Below are positions 10,465 to 23,459 of a stretch of DNA of 64,000 bases, piece by piece (the first letter of the stretch is position 1; each line of letters opens with the position of its first letter). The notes beneath the pieces are model-generated. The model was not told the origin of the DNA. It made no database searches and saw only the letters and a program-made list of their open reading frames with translations. The position numbers and the translations under genes were made by a program. This DNA comes from Naematelia aurantialba (Eukaryota > Basidiomycota > Tremellomycetes > Tremellales > Naemateliaceae), in the NCBI GenBank assembly GCA_021527695.1, contig JAKFAO010000001.1, positions 2,046,001 to 2,110,000 on the forward strand, written 5' to 3'.

Positions 10465-11209
10465 GTCAATGGTACAGTGGTAGACGAGCTTAGGAGTCGG
10501 GTAGTTTAGCATGGAGAGGCTGAGGACTGTGGCGTGCATGTCCGGCGTGACGCGGAGAGCACGATCGGTGTCGGTGGGGACTGGACGCTCCAGGTAGTGC
10601 TTGAATGACAAGGGAGACGAGGTACGGCTCGAGCGGAGGATAGAGGTACGCCATCGAGCCGAGGATAAGCGACGCCGATGGGAAAGGCGCTAGGCGAGAG
10701 GCCGCAAGCCTGGGGCCGGGCGACGGGCGACGGGCGACCCAAACATGGAACCTTTTGATTGTACAAGGCATGCCATGCAAATATACCGGCACCGCAGGAG
10801 GATCGGCAGTGTCTCGTAGGTCGTGTAGAAGTTTCGCCCGTCCCCCATCGCCGCTGCCCTTCTCCACCCCTGTATCCGCTTCCAGCATCGCCCGAGTGCA
10901 CACGGACGTGGACGTGGACGTGGACGTGAACTGTAAGAAGAGACATGAACAGGACGAGACGAGGACACACACACACAGGCCGCGACCAGCCAGTGTACTG
11001 AAACGCTGCGACCGAAACACTAGAAATCGACCCTAGCTGCATCTGAACGTGCACGAATGATGCTGCATTATAGATCCAATCTTTACTCGTCACCACTAGA
11101 CGAAGTAACAGAAGGCTGACAGTAATCCTACCGGACCCGTATAGTGCGCTGCGTCGGCGTCGGTCACGCCAAAGCTGCTCCTCCGCCACGCCGAACGATT
11201 CGCTGGGCG
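10465..11209. other. Stretch without a confident gene
   Basis: Several minus-strand frames are open here (for example 10490-11020 and 10399-10611), but none shows a recognisable domain or a clean exon chain. A (gtggac)n run at about 10906-10930 creates some of them. An unrecognised minus-strand gene is possible. Confidence 0.35.
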
Positions 11210-14200
11210 CTATGACCCTACGCTCGTCGGATCCCTAGGCGACGGCGTCCTGCCCTCGTCCACCCCGAAACCAAACGACTTGCCCTTGCGCATCATGACC
11301 GGCGTGCTCTGGTTCGTCGACGCCGCGCTCTCCCGCACATCACTCATAAAGCTGATACTCGACGCGTTCCCCGCCTCTTCCAGCGCGAACAGGTTCTCCG
11401 GCCGGTCCGCATCACCATCCGTGTCGGTACTGCTTGCCATACTGGAACGCGACTCGGTAGGGTGGTGTTGCGGTCTAGAGGCGCGGTACGCCGGTATCCG
11501 CTGATTATATTGCGGCTGGCCCGATGCAGACGCCGACGCAGTCGAGTCCAGCGAGTCCGCCGACGACAGCTCGGACGGATTGTGCTTGTGTTTCCCCCGG
11601 ACGTTGGGGTACGCCGCTGCCGGAGATTCGTGTATCGGAGATGCAATCGAGGGATTGCGGCCTCTCTACAGTCATATCAGCCCCCATCGGGTTCTGTAAA
11701 GTCCCGCTACTCACAGCCATGATGGCCTGCACTCGCCGCTCCGATATACTTTCGCTTGGGACCTGTCGATGTCCCCGCCTGATGGCCCTGGGGCTCGTGG
11801 TCGCAGTCGCACTGCCCGGCGCCTCGTCCAAACCGTCGTCGAAGAATTGGCCGAGAGAATGAAGCGCACCGACAAGATCACCCATCGATGCGTTGTCGCC
11901 GGACGTCATGGGCGGAGAAGGCGGGTCCAGGCTGAGCACGCTAGGGTTCGGGTTGAACGCCCGTAGGTCCGCAAATTGGACAACTGAAAAATGGGCCGAC
12001 GCAGCTCGTGTCTCGATAGCACACGTGTTGAAGACTGCCGTGACATTCTCTCGCGTCAATGCGGAAAGCTCGGTCGCCTTGGCCACGCTCCAACCCGAGG
12101 GTTCAACTGGGCCAAATATCTCACCCTGAGTGGGTTGCTCCGAGATGGTTGTCGAGACGGTGATGTCTAGGACATCGAGTGCCTGCGCTGAATGCTTGGT
12201 CGATACTAGGCGTAGCAGTGGCTGCAGCAACTCGTTCCCGTGCGCGGCGAGGGACGCTCTGACCTCGGAGAACTGCAACACCAGCTGAAGCATGAGCATA
12301 GCCTTTTCTCGCATCCAGTCTTCAGTGTTGAGGACAAATCCCAGGAGAAGTGTCAAAATCTCCAGCGCATGTGTCGGCATGAAGTCCCGCAGGAGAGAAG
12401 CAGCTTGGCGGATGAAATCATCTTTCGAACGGAACTTGGCTTTCGCAAACGATGTGAGCAGACGAGAGAAGCCCAGGTTGTTCTGAGCGTCGGCAATTCC
12501 GGCGAGGTCCAAAGCCATCGCAGCGAGATCCTCGTTTGGCTCGCCAAGGTCTGTTGACTGCAGCATCCACGGCAACGCAGCTACGAACCCATGCAGTAGC
12601 CGATCCGCTGGCAGGTCAATGACTTCGTCATTGGGCACGCTGACCAGGCGTCGGATCAGGTCGAATGTTGTCAAAGCTGTTTTGGATGATCGTAGGCCGA
12701 CAAGAAGCAGTGACTGCAGGTGTGGCGGTGGGCCTACCCAATCTGGAGGTCGGAAGCTGAGAAGTTGCTGGGCGACACCGGGATCGGATAGGTTCGTCTT
12801 GTCTAGTACATGCGAGAGTAGCTCGATCACATCGAGGAATTCGTTCTCAAAAGGTGTGGTAAGGCAGGCGACTGCACACCAGAAAATCTGAGGATACACT
12901 TGCACATCCATCGAGGATAGATTGTGAACAATCGAGGCAAATGTTTTCAGGACCTCTTGGTTGAAGAGCTGAATTTCTTGCGACGAGCTGCCGATTGTAC
13001 TCGACAAGCGCGCAAGGGTATCCGAAATCATGCGTGGGTTTACGCGAGGCGACAAGATACGGAACACCTGGAAGGATCGGCAGGCGAGGTGTCTGATAGG
13101 ACACGAGGTTGCCCAAGCGAGTGCAAGCTCGCCCCACTGCTGTCGGATGCGAGGTTGAAGAGGCAACAGAATGCTAAGGATCTTAGTAATGAAAGACACC
13201 ATCTTGGCCGGTGCCGAAGATGCAGTCTGCGTCCCGACATCATCTTCAGCTCTCCAGAAAGCAGTCGGTCTTGATCTGGCAAGAGTGGTCGTCTTAAGCT
13301 CTGCTGTAGACCATAAAGCCGCAGCGTCTTCCTGAGGGGCATTGGATGTGTCGCAGATCCATGAACGCAGGACCTGGAAGAGCACCAGCTGACATTGCTC
13401 TCGAAGCGCTGACGAGGGGTGGTCCGAGTGCACGAGTGCGATGTGCAAAAGCGTAGGGAGTCGGGACGATATATCTACGTCACCCAATTGATACGGCAAT
13501 AGTTCTCCAGCGAAAATCAGTGCCAGTTGACCCGTCGAAAAGGACTGTGACCGCGCCGAAGGAGCACTCAACAAGCTATCTAGATTCGCCAAGCTGGTCT
13601 TTGGACTTGGCGAAACATCGGCTTCAGGTAATGCCGCCATTGCGGCTGGTTCGACAAAGTTGCAGATCTCTTCAAACATTTCGGCGCCAGCTTCGGATTG
13701 CGCAAGAGCCGCCATAATCCTCTGAGCGTGAGAAATGAAATCCGGTGACCGTCGTTTGCTTCCTTGCTCAAAGAGGTATTTGACCAAAGCCATGGTGTTC
13801 CTCGAATTCGTAGAACCGGCAAACGCGAGGAAGATTTCTTGGATGTCATCCAAGTGATCGTCGCTGAATCGGATGGCTATGTACATGAGATTCGACAAGA
13901 TCTGATAATCTATGGCGGCATCTTCAGTTGTTCGGTTCACCTCTGTCGCGACTTCCAGGACTTGCAGCCAAGGCGGCAGGATACTTAGTGTAGCTTGACG
14001 CCTAGGTGCTTCGAGCTGAGACAGCCTGTTGGTACATTCGGACAGGAAACCAGGACTGTGCTCAGCGAAGGTGTTGGCGAGGCGGGTTGCCAGCTCTCTC
14101 TGAGCCCTTCGATACACGCTAGGTGATGCACTGCCCGCCGCAGGAAGGAGTTTGGATAACTCCTCGCCCCCCGAAGGATCCAGCGCTTCGACTAACTGGA

Positions 14201-17200
14201 ACGCTCGCTGACGGATATCGGTCGCAGGATGCCCTAGCTTTGACAACGCGAGGCATGCCGTCTGTTCGATTGGCAATTCCACCAGACGCTCGGACAGCAC
14301 GTCGGCCACCACGCCGAAGAACGAAGAATCTAACGCGAATTGTTCTCCCTCGCCAAAAGATTGATGCAATACCTCGTCGAGCAAGCGATTGCAGCGCCAG
14401 TTGTACTTGAGTAGAGAGTACAGTGCCTTGCTGCAGATGTCATTTAGGCGAGAGACGACCACCTATTGCGGCGACTCACCGGCCGGTCTCATGATGCGTA
14501 ATGCTGCTCGATGTGAACATTCCGCGAATCCACCGCAAGACAGTCAAAGGCTCTACCAAGTATTCAGAAGCCTGCTGCTCGGGTGTTGCCTCGTCGGCTG
14601 AAATAAGCTTGCCTTGCTACTTTGTCAGCTTTGGGGGACTGATGTGACTTACACAAAGCCCCGCCATTGCCTCAGCTGCCGCGGCGCTGAGCAGTTTGGT
14701 CTTCGCTTGAAGATCATCTAGGTACTGCGCTCGGTCCCGTTCGCCCCGGTACTTGTCTGCGGCGGTCTGTAGAGTATAACTCTCCCGCGCTCTCGCCACG
14801 TCAGGTCGCCGGCCGACATGGCACCACTCGTAGCATAGCTTGAAGACTGCCCCACGCATCTCGTCGCCTAGGAAGCGGTCTGGTGAGTCCAATTTGGCCA
14901 AAGCGTCGGTCAGATTCTCGACAACAACGCAAAACGACCGACGTAGCGACTGCAAATCGTAATCCTCCTTGAGTTGGGGGTCTGACAGCATGGTATGTGT
15001 GTACTTGACGAAGCTTATCATCGAGGACAAGCTGGCCAATTGCGAACTAGATCGAACATCAAGGAGAAGAGGGGACACAAGACGGAAAACATGAGCCGAT
15101 GCCGTCCATAGCGAGGTGTTTATTGATATTCGACGATTCGGCTCTCTTGCGGACGCTGTTGATCCATCTGCTAGACGTCGAACCAAGCTTAAAAGGATAT
15201 CTGAGAGCGGGCGCAGTTGTGAGGGGCCGATGGATCCAAGAGCATAGACTGCAGCGTCCTTGAAACGCAGGTCATCCCATGCTAGGACAGAAGTCAGATA
15301 ATGAAACAATGCAGGTGACGAGATCGTTTCCGGTGTGAGAATGACTGCCTCTTTGGTTCGCTGGACTGGAGGTGTCACCGGCGGCTGCTGGGATGCCATT
15401 GTTCCACACAGGACGCAGAGATAGGCTCGCCAATGATCAGCCAAAACAGCTGTATCGGAGGAAGTCCTGTTCGACGAGGCGGGGCTAGCTCGCATGCCTG
15501 GTGTAGCTCGCGCGACATTCGATGAGGCAATGGTGGCAACGTGTCCTTGCAGTCGGAGGACAGTTAACGCCACAATGTTCTTGAACTCCGTGGCCGGTCC
15601 GGCAAGTTCAGCTTGCAGGCGAGCCACAAAGAATGGCAAGATAGATAGCCACAGTTGGCCATCTTTGGGCTGTTCACTCTCGGCAATCCGTTGCAGAAGC
15701 TTCTGTCGATCTTTTGTTGCCGCGGAGTCTAGGCGGTGCCGATCACTCGATGTGCACCATGGCAACTGGCGCATGATGGCAATGTCCGCCTCATCCCAGT
15801 TACCTTCGTAAAGTTGCGCCGCTCGGGATAAGACAGCTTTGTCAGGATTCAGCCTGCTATATCGAAAGGCGGCTGAAGGTCGGCGAGCTTGACCTTCGAG
15901 ATCCCGAGAGGCAATCAGCACTTGCCCGCCGAGACGACGCAATGCTAGAGAGCTTGAGCAAAGCAGAAACAAGCCACAACCATCGACTTTATCGATAGTC
16001 GCAGAGCTGACTGTTGACGGCGGAGATATTCCTTCGTCCGTACTTTGAGCAAGAGCTATGCGCTGATGGCTAACGAGAAGCTGAAGAAGATAGAGCCAGA
16101 GCGATACGATGCGTTCGAACTGCGTCTCCATCAGACGGGAGCCTACAGACGTGTCCGTAAAGACGTGTCGCGTCTCGAAGATGAATTGCCCGTACGTGTG
16201 AGCGAGCGCTTGGCAATGCACTGGGTCTCGGGCAAACCGTCGCATGGCTTCACCAGCTGCAATGCAAACGGTTGGATCGGCTGAAAACGTACCTCTGCAG
16301 AGAATGTTGGCAATTTCTGCAAAGTTCGGGGTCGACGCTAAACATCGCGGCAAGATGTTAAACAAGGTAGCTAAGAGGCGGAGAGACGGGGCATGTCGAG
16401 AAGGGTACGAAACATGGACATCGCCATGCTTCTGGATGATCATTTCACCACTTTGATCCATTGAACTGGACGCTGACGCTGACAAGTGAACCGCATCACT
16501 TAAGAGGAGAAGCGTGCTGACAGCCCGGTCACAGGTGATCAGAAGTTGAGTAACCATCGGCGAAAATTGTGCCATGAAGCTCGCCACGTCGGACTTTTCC
16601 AGCACGTCGGCAGGTAACACATCGCCTGCAGTCTCGGCCGCGCTCATTTCGAAGCTTGTGAAGCTGGCGTTCTTCGGCCAATGGGATGGGCAATCAAGCT
16701 CGATACTTCTGAGCGTCCATGATACAGCTTGAACGAGTGCTGTGGTTCGATCAATTCTTGAGGCATCGGAGAAGGTATGTTGTGGATCGCGCAAGAAATC
16801 ACGGATAAGCTCCTCACCCAGATCCAGCTGTTTGGTCATGATGTAGTATGCGATTGGAACGAAGGCATCTACCGGAAGATCGCTGGGATACAGACCACTT
16901 GGTGTGAAGAAGGTTCGGACGAGCGGGTCGAGGCGTTTCCGTAGGGACGTGGCGCTTTCCGCGCAGCGGTTGAGATAAACCCAGAGTAATCGTATGAAAG
17001 AATTCAGCGCGATGTTGCGCAGATTGCGGTCCTGATATCAGGTATCTTTCGGGCTTACACTCACCTTCAGCTTTATTAGTATACTGTCAACACAGCTCTG
17101 CCAATACTGCATGAAGACTTCGCGTGGTGACACGCCAAGGGCGACAACGACCAATGGGAATGCGACGTTCCAATATCGGGGCTTCTGCGTCATCGCTAAG

Positions 17201-19022
17201 GCTCTGCTGAGGATCACACCAACAGCCTTAGCCCATAATGGATGATTGACCTCAGCTGTAGCGGTCTCAATGACAGGGTGCAGGAGCGCGGTCAACGTCT
17301 CCGCGTACACGCATTTCAGAGTTTGGCCGTGAGCGTTGGCGAAGAACGCCGCGATCTGATCGAGAAAATCAGACGACATTTCGAGCTCGTTTTCAGGATA
17401 GACGCGCAGGCTGAGATGACGCATGCCACGGAGCAAATGTTCAACTCGTATGTCCGTTTCCTTGGTAGGTTGACTCGAACTGGCATACTTGGACAGCTCA
17501 CTGATGAAACGATCGCTCACGGTGAGGAACCTGACAAGTCAGGAACGATCTCGCGTGACCACCTACCGAGTCTTCGACAGTTCCCCTAGTAACTCGACCT
17601 GCAACTTGGATACCGTTCTCCGGTGTGAAAATTGAGCCGACTCATCGAGCTTTTCGATTCGATATGTATTGAAGGCATTTTGCTCCAGACTCATGCCAAG
17701 CTCCTCGCCGATCGCGTCACGAGGCACGATTTTGATGATTTCGATTAGAGCACGATTCAAGATGTAGCGCGCAGCGGCAGACTTGCGTGCCCCAAGTTTA
17801 GCCGCGGCATCCTCCACCCTCATCTGCATGCCAAGGGAACGGTCAAGATGGGCCCTGACCTCACTTGCCCCGATACCCTCGCAATGACTTTTGGTCCAGC
17901 CGTATAACAGGTCGACCACCCTACGAGCGTGGCGGCGAGCACATTGGGCAAGGGAGGTCATCAAAGAATCGAACGACTCGTCAATACCCGTCTCAAGGTA
18001 GGCAGTGAGAATGGGTTGGGTATTCTGGAAGTCAGCTGGATCAGAAAGGGTACTCACTAATGGACGAGCGGATATGCGGGAGATCTTGGAATTAGCGGCA
18101 TCCGCAAAGTTTCGAAAGACAACCCGCAAAGCTTCCTCGCCAGGTGTGCGTTCTAACGATTCTTCTCCTCCGAGACTGCCAGTTATTCTGGCGAAGCCAA
18201 AAAGGCTACCAGCTTCACTGCCCAGTCGGCCGGTACGAGCGCCCGCAGCCCTAGTCGGGATAGGAGGCAGCGCTGGCATGGAATGCTCATCGACGCGAAA
18301 GCTGGACGAGCCCTGCGAGGTTGCCGAGCGACCACCTTGCGAGCGGTTGGAAGAGTGAGTCGTAGCGATGGACTGCTTCCTTTCGCCGAACGAATGGTAG
18401 GCGGACGGAGCTGGCGACGATGTCTTGCCACGAGAGCCTGGTCGGATACCAGAGGTGGTGGGAGATATGGGTATGCCCTCCAGCCGGGAGAAGGGGTTGC
18501 GAAGGGCAGGGTAACCTGCAGCATGTTTGGTATCTAGCGTAGGAACAGGCGGAGGATTGGCCGCCAGACTAGAGGTACTGCTTTTGAAAGCGTTTTTCAG
18601 ACTGGCCAGTGACCCCTTTCCACGCAGGAAGCCTTGACTTGACGACAGGCTCGTTCCCGGAGTGACGATGCTAGCTGAGGAACCATTGCTGTGCTTCCCG
18701 AAACGGGAACGATCGTCCATCTGGCTGGCATATTGGGTATTGGGTGCGGGGCCGACAGAATGGCTCGCCGAGGCTTTCGGTATAAACCACTCGGGTCTCG
18801 TGGGAGTTGTCGACGGGCCTCCGAGTTTGACGGGTATTGATGGGTCATTGGAGGTGCTCGGCCTCGAGACGTATGCATCTGAAATGTCGGCAGAAGTAGC
18901 GCCAAAAGCTGACTTGGCCAAGGAAGGAAGCGAAAAGTTGTACTCTTCTTCCTCGAGATCTAACCACTCGTTAGCCAGGAAAGGACAGCAGGACTACCTT
19001 GTGGGAGCTCAATGATCTCCAT
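11210..19022 (-). CDS. Cell morphogenesis protein, Tao3/Mor2/Furry family
   Basis: Eight exons join in frame to 2512 aa: 19022-18998, 18959-18058, 18024-17567, 17530-17065, 17031-14653, 14616-14480, 14430-11715 and 11665-11210. Furry/Tao3 proteins are HEAT/ARM-like scaffolds of the RAM/MOR network that activates NDR kinases (Cbk1/Orb6) at sites of polarised growth. Seen are a disordered Ser-rich N-terminus (about residues 1-240), a long alpha-helical body starting near LRVVFRNFADAANSKISR, the conserved DRNLRNIALNSFIRLLWVYLNRC and TGRKALYSLLKYNW blocks, and a C-terminal part with PYQLGDVDISSRLPTLLHIA and ENLFALEE. Length equals the family norm (about 2200-2500). The short start exon (MEIIELPQ) was chosen because it splices in frame to DLEEEEYNFSLPSLAKS. 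Several introns are only 33-36 nt. Divergent from cyclophilin. Confidence 0.93.
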
Positions 19023-19485
19023 CGTCCATGCGATATGATGCTCGAGTCAACGCCTACACCAGTCCTCTGTCGCACCTCTACTTCGGACTCGTAAGCCGTC
19101 CAGCAGCTTGAACGAGATGTGGACCTTTGTTGTCTAATGATTTCCTTTTGTTGCGACCCAAAAGTCAATATCCGGGACGCGTTCTAGGACATTAAAGGAC
19201 GACCTCCACCGCCACACTCATCCCACGTGTCATTAGGTTCATAACTCCGCGTGACGTCTGACACCATCGCAGCCCTAAAAGAGTTCCATCTCCTTCGACA
19301 CTCTTCCCTCCATCCTCCTCTACCTCCCACTTCACAACTTTACCTCCAAAAAAGACAATCTTTGGTGAGTATACCTTCTCTCTCGCCCGAGGCTCATACT
19401 TACCAGTCGTCTCTCTCTCTCCCCACCTCTTCCCCCTTCGGCTTTCACGCGTTCTCTTTCCGTTCTTTCCGGCTGTCAACTTTCA
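19023..19485. promoter_or_regulatory. Divergent promoter region Tao3-like / cyclophilin
   Basis: 463 bp between two start codons. The part nearest the cyclophilin is strongly pyrimidine-rich (about 19280-19480), as is usual for highly expressed fungal genes. No TATA box is obvious. Confidence 0.5.
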
Positions 19486-20219
19486 ATGTCTTTCGCTCGT
19501 CGATTCGCTTCAACCGTCAGTAACATGTCGTGAGTTGTGGTCTATCGGCAATGTACAATGCTGATTGTTTCTAGCCAAGTATACTTTGACGTTGCCATCA
19601 ACAACACGCCTGCTGGTCGCATCACCTTCAAGCTGTACGACGATGTTGTGCCCAAGACCGCTGCCAACTTCCGTGCTCTCTGCACCGGCGAGAAGGGCTT
19701 TGGCTACGCCGGCTCGGGTTTCCACCGAGTGATCCCCTCGTTCATGCTCCAGGGTGGTGACGTGAGTAGCTACGCCGGTGTGCCGCACCTAGTCACCTAA
19801 CTGACGATCATGCAGTTCACCAACCACAACGGTACCGGCGGCAAGGTGTGCACACTTTGCAAACAACATTGAAGAGAAGATGAAGAAATCTGACCATCTG
19901 TAGTCGATCTACGGTAACAAGTTTGCCGACGAGAACTTCAAGCTCAAGCACGACCGACCGTTCCTCCTCTCGATGGCCAACGCCGGGCCCAACACCAACG
20001 GCTCGCAGTTCTTCATCACCACTGTCGTCACCAGCTGGCTCGATGGCAAGCACGTCGTCTTCGGTGAGGTCACCCAGGGCTCCGACCTTGTCAAGAAGAT
20101 CGAGGGTCTCGGATCCGACTCTGGCAGTAAGTGTCCTCCTTAGAATTTGGTTGTGGCGCTGAGGCAATGTTCCAGAGCCCAAGGCCAAGGTCACGATCAC
20201 CTCATCGGGAACCGTTTAA
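19486..20219 (+). CDS. Cyclophilin A-type peptidyl-prolyl isomerase, possible dual targeting
   Basis: Exons 19486-19529, 19575-19761, 19816-19845, 19904-20126 and 20176-20219 join in frame. From the second ATG (19525) the protein is 162 aa, the usual CypA length. From the upstream in-frame ATG (19486) it gains [13 protein letters not shown]. Active-site residues are present: [17 protein letters not shown] with the catalytic Arg, [15 protein letters not shown], and [13 protein letters not shown] with the cyclosporin-contact Trp. The enzyme isomerises X-Pro bonds and binds cyclosporin A; the complex inhibits calcineurin. The 13-residue extension is Arg/Ser-rich without acids, like a mitochondrial presequence, and recalls Neurospora, where one gene serves cytosol and mitochondria. 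Identity is certain; the dual start is inference. Confidence 0.96.
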
Positions 20220-20984
20220 ATGCGTCCGCAAGGATGGCATCTAGTGTCGGAGGAGAAGTCTTGTTAGCAGCTGCTATAGTGTTCAGCCTATATGCAGAAG
20301 TAAATCATCGAACTTCACCCGTTATAAGTTCATTCGACTGTTCAGTGCGGCGATTTCGGCGACCTAAGCTCTCTTCCTCTTCTTAGATATCAATCATTGA
20401 ACAATCCGCATCTTGCTGCACTCTACGGGATCCGCCAAAGAAGCTGATGGCTTCTTCATAAGTTATGTCCGTCACGGCTTGCTGCTCGACTGTCATGGAC
20501 ATCTACATACAGCCCAAAGGCCGCAACTTGTCGTGACTCGATGGTGCTCCCTACGATGACCATCCAAGAGGAATACAGGTTCTGCCAGCCGGCGGAGCTC
20601 CAGGCTATGCCGTAACACTGGCGATCCATACTTCTCTCGGATTTCCACAACGACCGGTGAACAAGCACGTGCGATGATACCTGTTCACCAACCTGGGTTC
20701 TTTGCGAGTATCAACGGCGTCACCAAGCTACTCCCGCACGACGTTTACGGCCACATCTCACCTGCGGGCATCATGGCTGTGCGGTGGTGTGCTACCGCCT
20801 GCTGAGCAAATGGTGCTCTGTGAACACGCTGTTGCACAATGGACTTTTAGAAAGAGCAGGTACATGGTAAGCAGGCACTGCGAACGGTACGAAGGTATAT
20901 TGGCGCTTGCAAGAAGCTTTGACAATGGGGTGGCAAGCACGGCGTAACGGCAGCTGCCGGTTTCTTTGCCGTCGGGCCAATCAG
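20220..20984. other. Intergenic, possible decayed coding fragments
   Basis: Short open pieces on + (for example around 20690-20800) look protein-like but are broken by stops and lack a coherent exon chain. I cannot name a parent family. Confidence 0.35.
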
Positions 20985-22914
20985 TCAACACTCGGGAACA
21001 CTGCGTTTCGCGCCTCCCGAATTTCCGTCAGCACCATCGTTCGAGTCGGGCAAAGTGCAGGTGGTGATTGCGGAGCCGTTGGACGTCGGCCCAGGTAAAG
21101 GAGGCGTGGAAGTCCCGTCCCCGGCAATCGCGCCACCGGTGTTGCTTGGATTCGTAGCTGTTTCGGTATCGGCCGGAGACGTGTCGGTATCTGTATCGGC
21201 CGGAGACGTAGCGGTGTCAGTATTGGTCGGAGGGTTCTCTGTATCGCTGCCGGTGTCTGTAGGGTCAGGGGTCGCAGGGGAATTGGGGTTCCCGTCGGGG
21301 CGGGTGTTCCCGTCCGGGTTGTCGGTGGTCGAGTTGGAACTCGCGTCGCCTGATCCCGTGGCAGTGGCAGTGGCCGTGGCAGTGGCAGTGGCAGTTGGCG
21401 TAGATGGTGTTCCGGTACTGTTGGCACTCGTGCCCCCGTCCGGGGTCAGCATGTATCCTCCGCCCGGTAGAGCGCTGGTTGGAGACGCCGAACTGGTCGA
21501 GTTGGTGGGCGACGACGTGGATGAGCTTGCGTTCTTGGCGGTCAAGATCGACTGGTCAAAGGACATGATCTGCCCCAGTCAGCTACGGCAGCCACCAGCC
21601 ATCGTCTCCGCACGGACCTGCTGCTTCGGGTCGGTGGAGTTGCACGCCCACAGCTGGAGGCTCTGGATGAGACTCGAGTTGGCTGTCGCGCTCCCGTCGC
21701 TGCCCAGGACGGCCTGGACACACAAGTCTGCCCATGAGCACCCCGTGACCTCACGCGGCACTCACCAGAGCTCACCCCCCCAGGGACGACCAGTGAGCTG
21801 TTCTGTATGGTGAATGTGAATTTGTCTGCCCAGCTACACGGTGTGGCCCAAAGTCCGGATCCCACACCTGGGTCAGGACCAGCCGTGAGGCAAATCCTTT
21901 GATCCACGTATCGAGTGCCGTCCGGCCCAATCTCGCACGCCGTGGAGACCTCGAGTCGTGCCTGGTTGTTGCCAAGGACGGTTATGTTCCATAATTGGCC
22001 GACGGGCAAGTCAGAGGTGCAGCGCGCGCTGCAGCATGCTGGCTTAGCGGCCGTGGCTGCTCTCTTCGTGGAACGACCTACACGCCCACCGGGGCTGGGA
22101 ACCCACTTTGAAAGTCTTCAAATATGCAGAGGTCCTTCCGCCCATAGGCTGCTCCAGTCAGTATGGCGCTCTTCGCCGCTTGATGATACAGGTCTTGGAT
22201 GTTCAAACTGCCAGCTCACGGTTGATCTGAAATTTGTCTATCGTCATAGTCGGGGCCTGGAAGGTGGTGTTTGACACAGGGCCCTCGGGATCTGTAGGTG
22301 CGCCTTGGCTACCGACAATCCACACTGATCCCAGTGAGCCCTTCACTTTACTCCGACACCATCTCCAGCTCACCTTGATACTTGTCATTTTGGTTGCACT
22401 CGGCGCTCACGATCTCTGATCCATTCTGGGACATGGCCAGGCAGTAGTTGGTGGATTTCGATTGGAACCGATTGTCGACTGTCCACGTCCACCTGCATCA
22501 TTAAGCCCAGTCTCCTCTATCACTGGCCCGGGCTATACGCACTGCGCCTGGTCTCCCGCTGAGCTTGAATTGGTGTTCAACTATCAGGTGTCAGGATCCT
22601 CTGTCAAGACGATCGGGAGAGAAGCTTACCGAGACCGCCTGCCCCATCCCTGCAAACGTGATGGCAACGCCTGATCCCCAGAAGTTGAGGATATCAGACT
22701 GGTTGCTCCCCTGCACCACATTGATGGTCATTTCATTCAGGCTGTCTCCGCATGTCGACAAGACCGGCGTCGTTCCACTTTGTATGTCGGTGAGGTTGGA
22801 CGGCGCCGTGATGCATTTGTCCGGCCAAACGGCGGACCGGATGAGCTGGGGGACAGTGTACCCGTAGGCTGCTTCCAGAGCAGCCCCTAGCACCACCAAG
22901 TACTTGACAAGCAT
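20985..22914 (-). CDS. Secreted ricin-B-like two-domain protein with mucin-like tail (cluster member A)
   Basis: Eight exons give 510 aa: 22914-22630, 22580-22543, 22492-22374, 22324-22220, 22148-22107, 22038-21776, 21713-21618 and 21569-20985. A signal peptide (MLVKYLVVLGAALEAAYG) precedes two lectin-like domains of the beta-trefoil type. The first has CITAPSN, WTWTVDNRF, YCLAMSQNGSEI, C and the QxW site QVW. The second has QLWNITVLGN, CEIGPDGTRYVDQRICL and LQLWACN. The last exon is a Ser/Thr/Asn/Pro-rich stalk with a Thr-Ala alternation and SPADTDTDT-type repeats, expected to be heavily O-glycosylated. No GPI signal is seen at the end. Exon phases 0, 2, 1, 1 match member H, and exon 4 has the same length (105 nt). 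Carbohydrate binding is inferred; no enzyme domain is present. Confidence 0.72.
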
Positions 22915-23459
22915 GGCGAAATGACAGACAATATGCTATAGGTTGCTGCCTGCATCTTGAGCTGTTTATGAGCCCGAGCATGGCGTGCCAGGCGGGTGAG
23001 AGATAAGTGCCGCTCCTTTGGCGATCTGCGACCACCAGGGAAGGGAACAAAGGCAAACGTGCTGTCCTTTGTGGACCGCGTCCTCGCTCCTTGACAGGGG
23101 CGGAACAGGGCTGTGAAGCAGGGGTGACGCATATCAGTGGCGTGGTGCAGAAATAGCTGAGGCCGACAAAGGGCAGGTATCTTTGTGAAGGGGCCATGAG
23201 ACAAACCAGGGTGTGAGGTCCGTGACTGTGGGGACTGGAGGTCTCAGCGCGAGACTGGACTGTGGGACTTTAGAGATATATTAGAGTAAAAGAGAGAGCA
23301 TGATCAGTACGGACCCCCTTGTTCATTAGAAGCAGCCTTGATCAGCGATTTCTCGTCATAGACATGTCATACAGAATTTGTATTGACCTGCAGAATGCAC
23401 CAATGCTCTGGTCCTTGAGCACCTCCGTCAGTCCAAGATGGTTGCCAACGAAGCTCCGC
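22915..23459. other. Upstream region of cluster member A
   Basis: No gene is seen. Minus-strand frames at 22733-23204 are not supported by splice sites or domains. A CATAAAC element near 22963-22969 may serve as the TATA box of member A. Confidence 0.4.

Noticed and set aside
10440..10490. tRNA-like string with caatggtacagtggtagacg
   Set aside because: No matching B box or acceptor stem could be folded around it.
14464..14480. A 17-nt intron in the Tao3-like gene (gtgagtcgccgcaatag)
   Set aside because: Too short. Extending to the next CAG (14431) gives a 49-nt intron with a good branch site and restores the conserved RKALYSLLKYNW.
21055..21813. 252-codon open frame on + (Val/Ala/Gly-rich)
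   Set aside because: It is the complement of the Thr/Ser-rich tail exon of cluster member A; the repeats keep several frames open, and the minus frame joins in phase to seven other exons.
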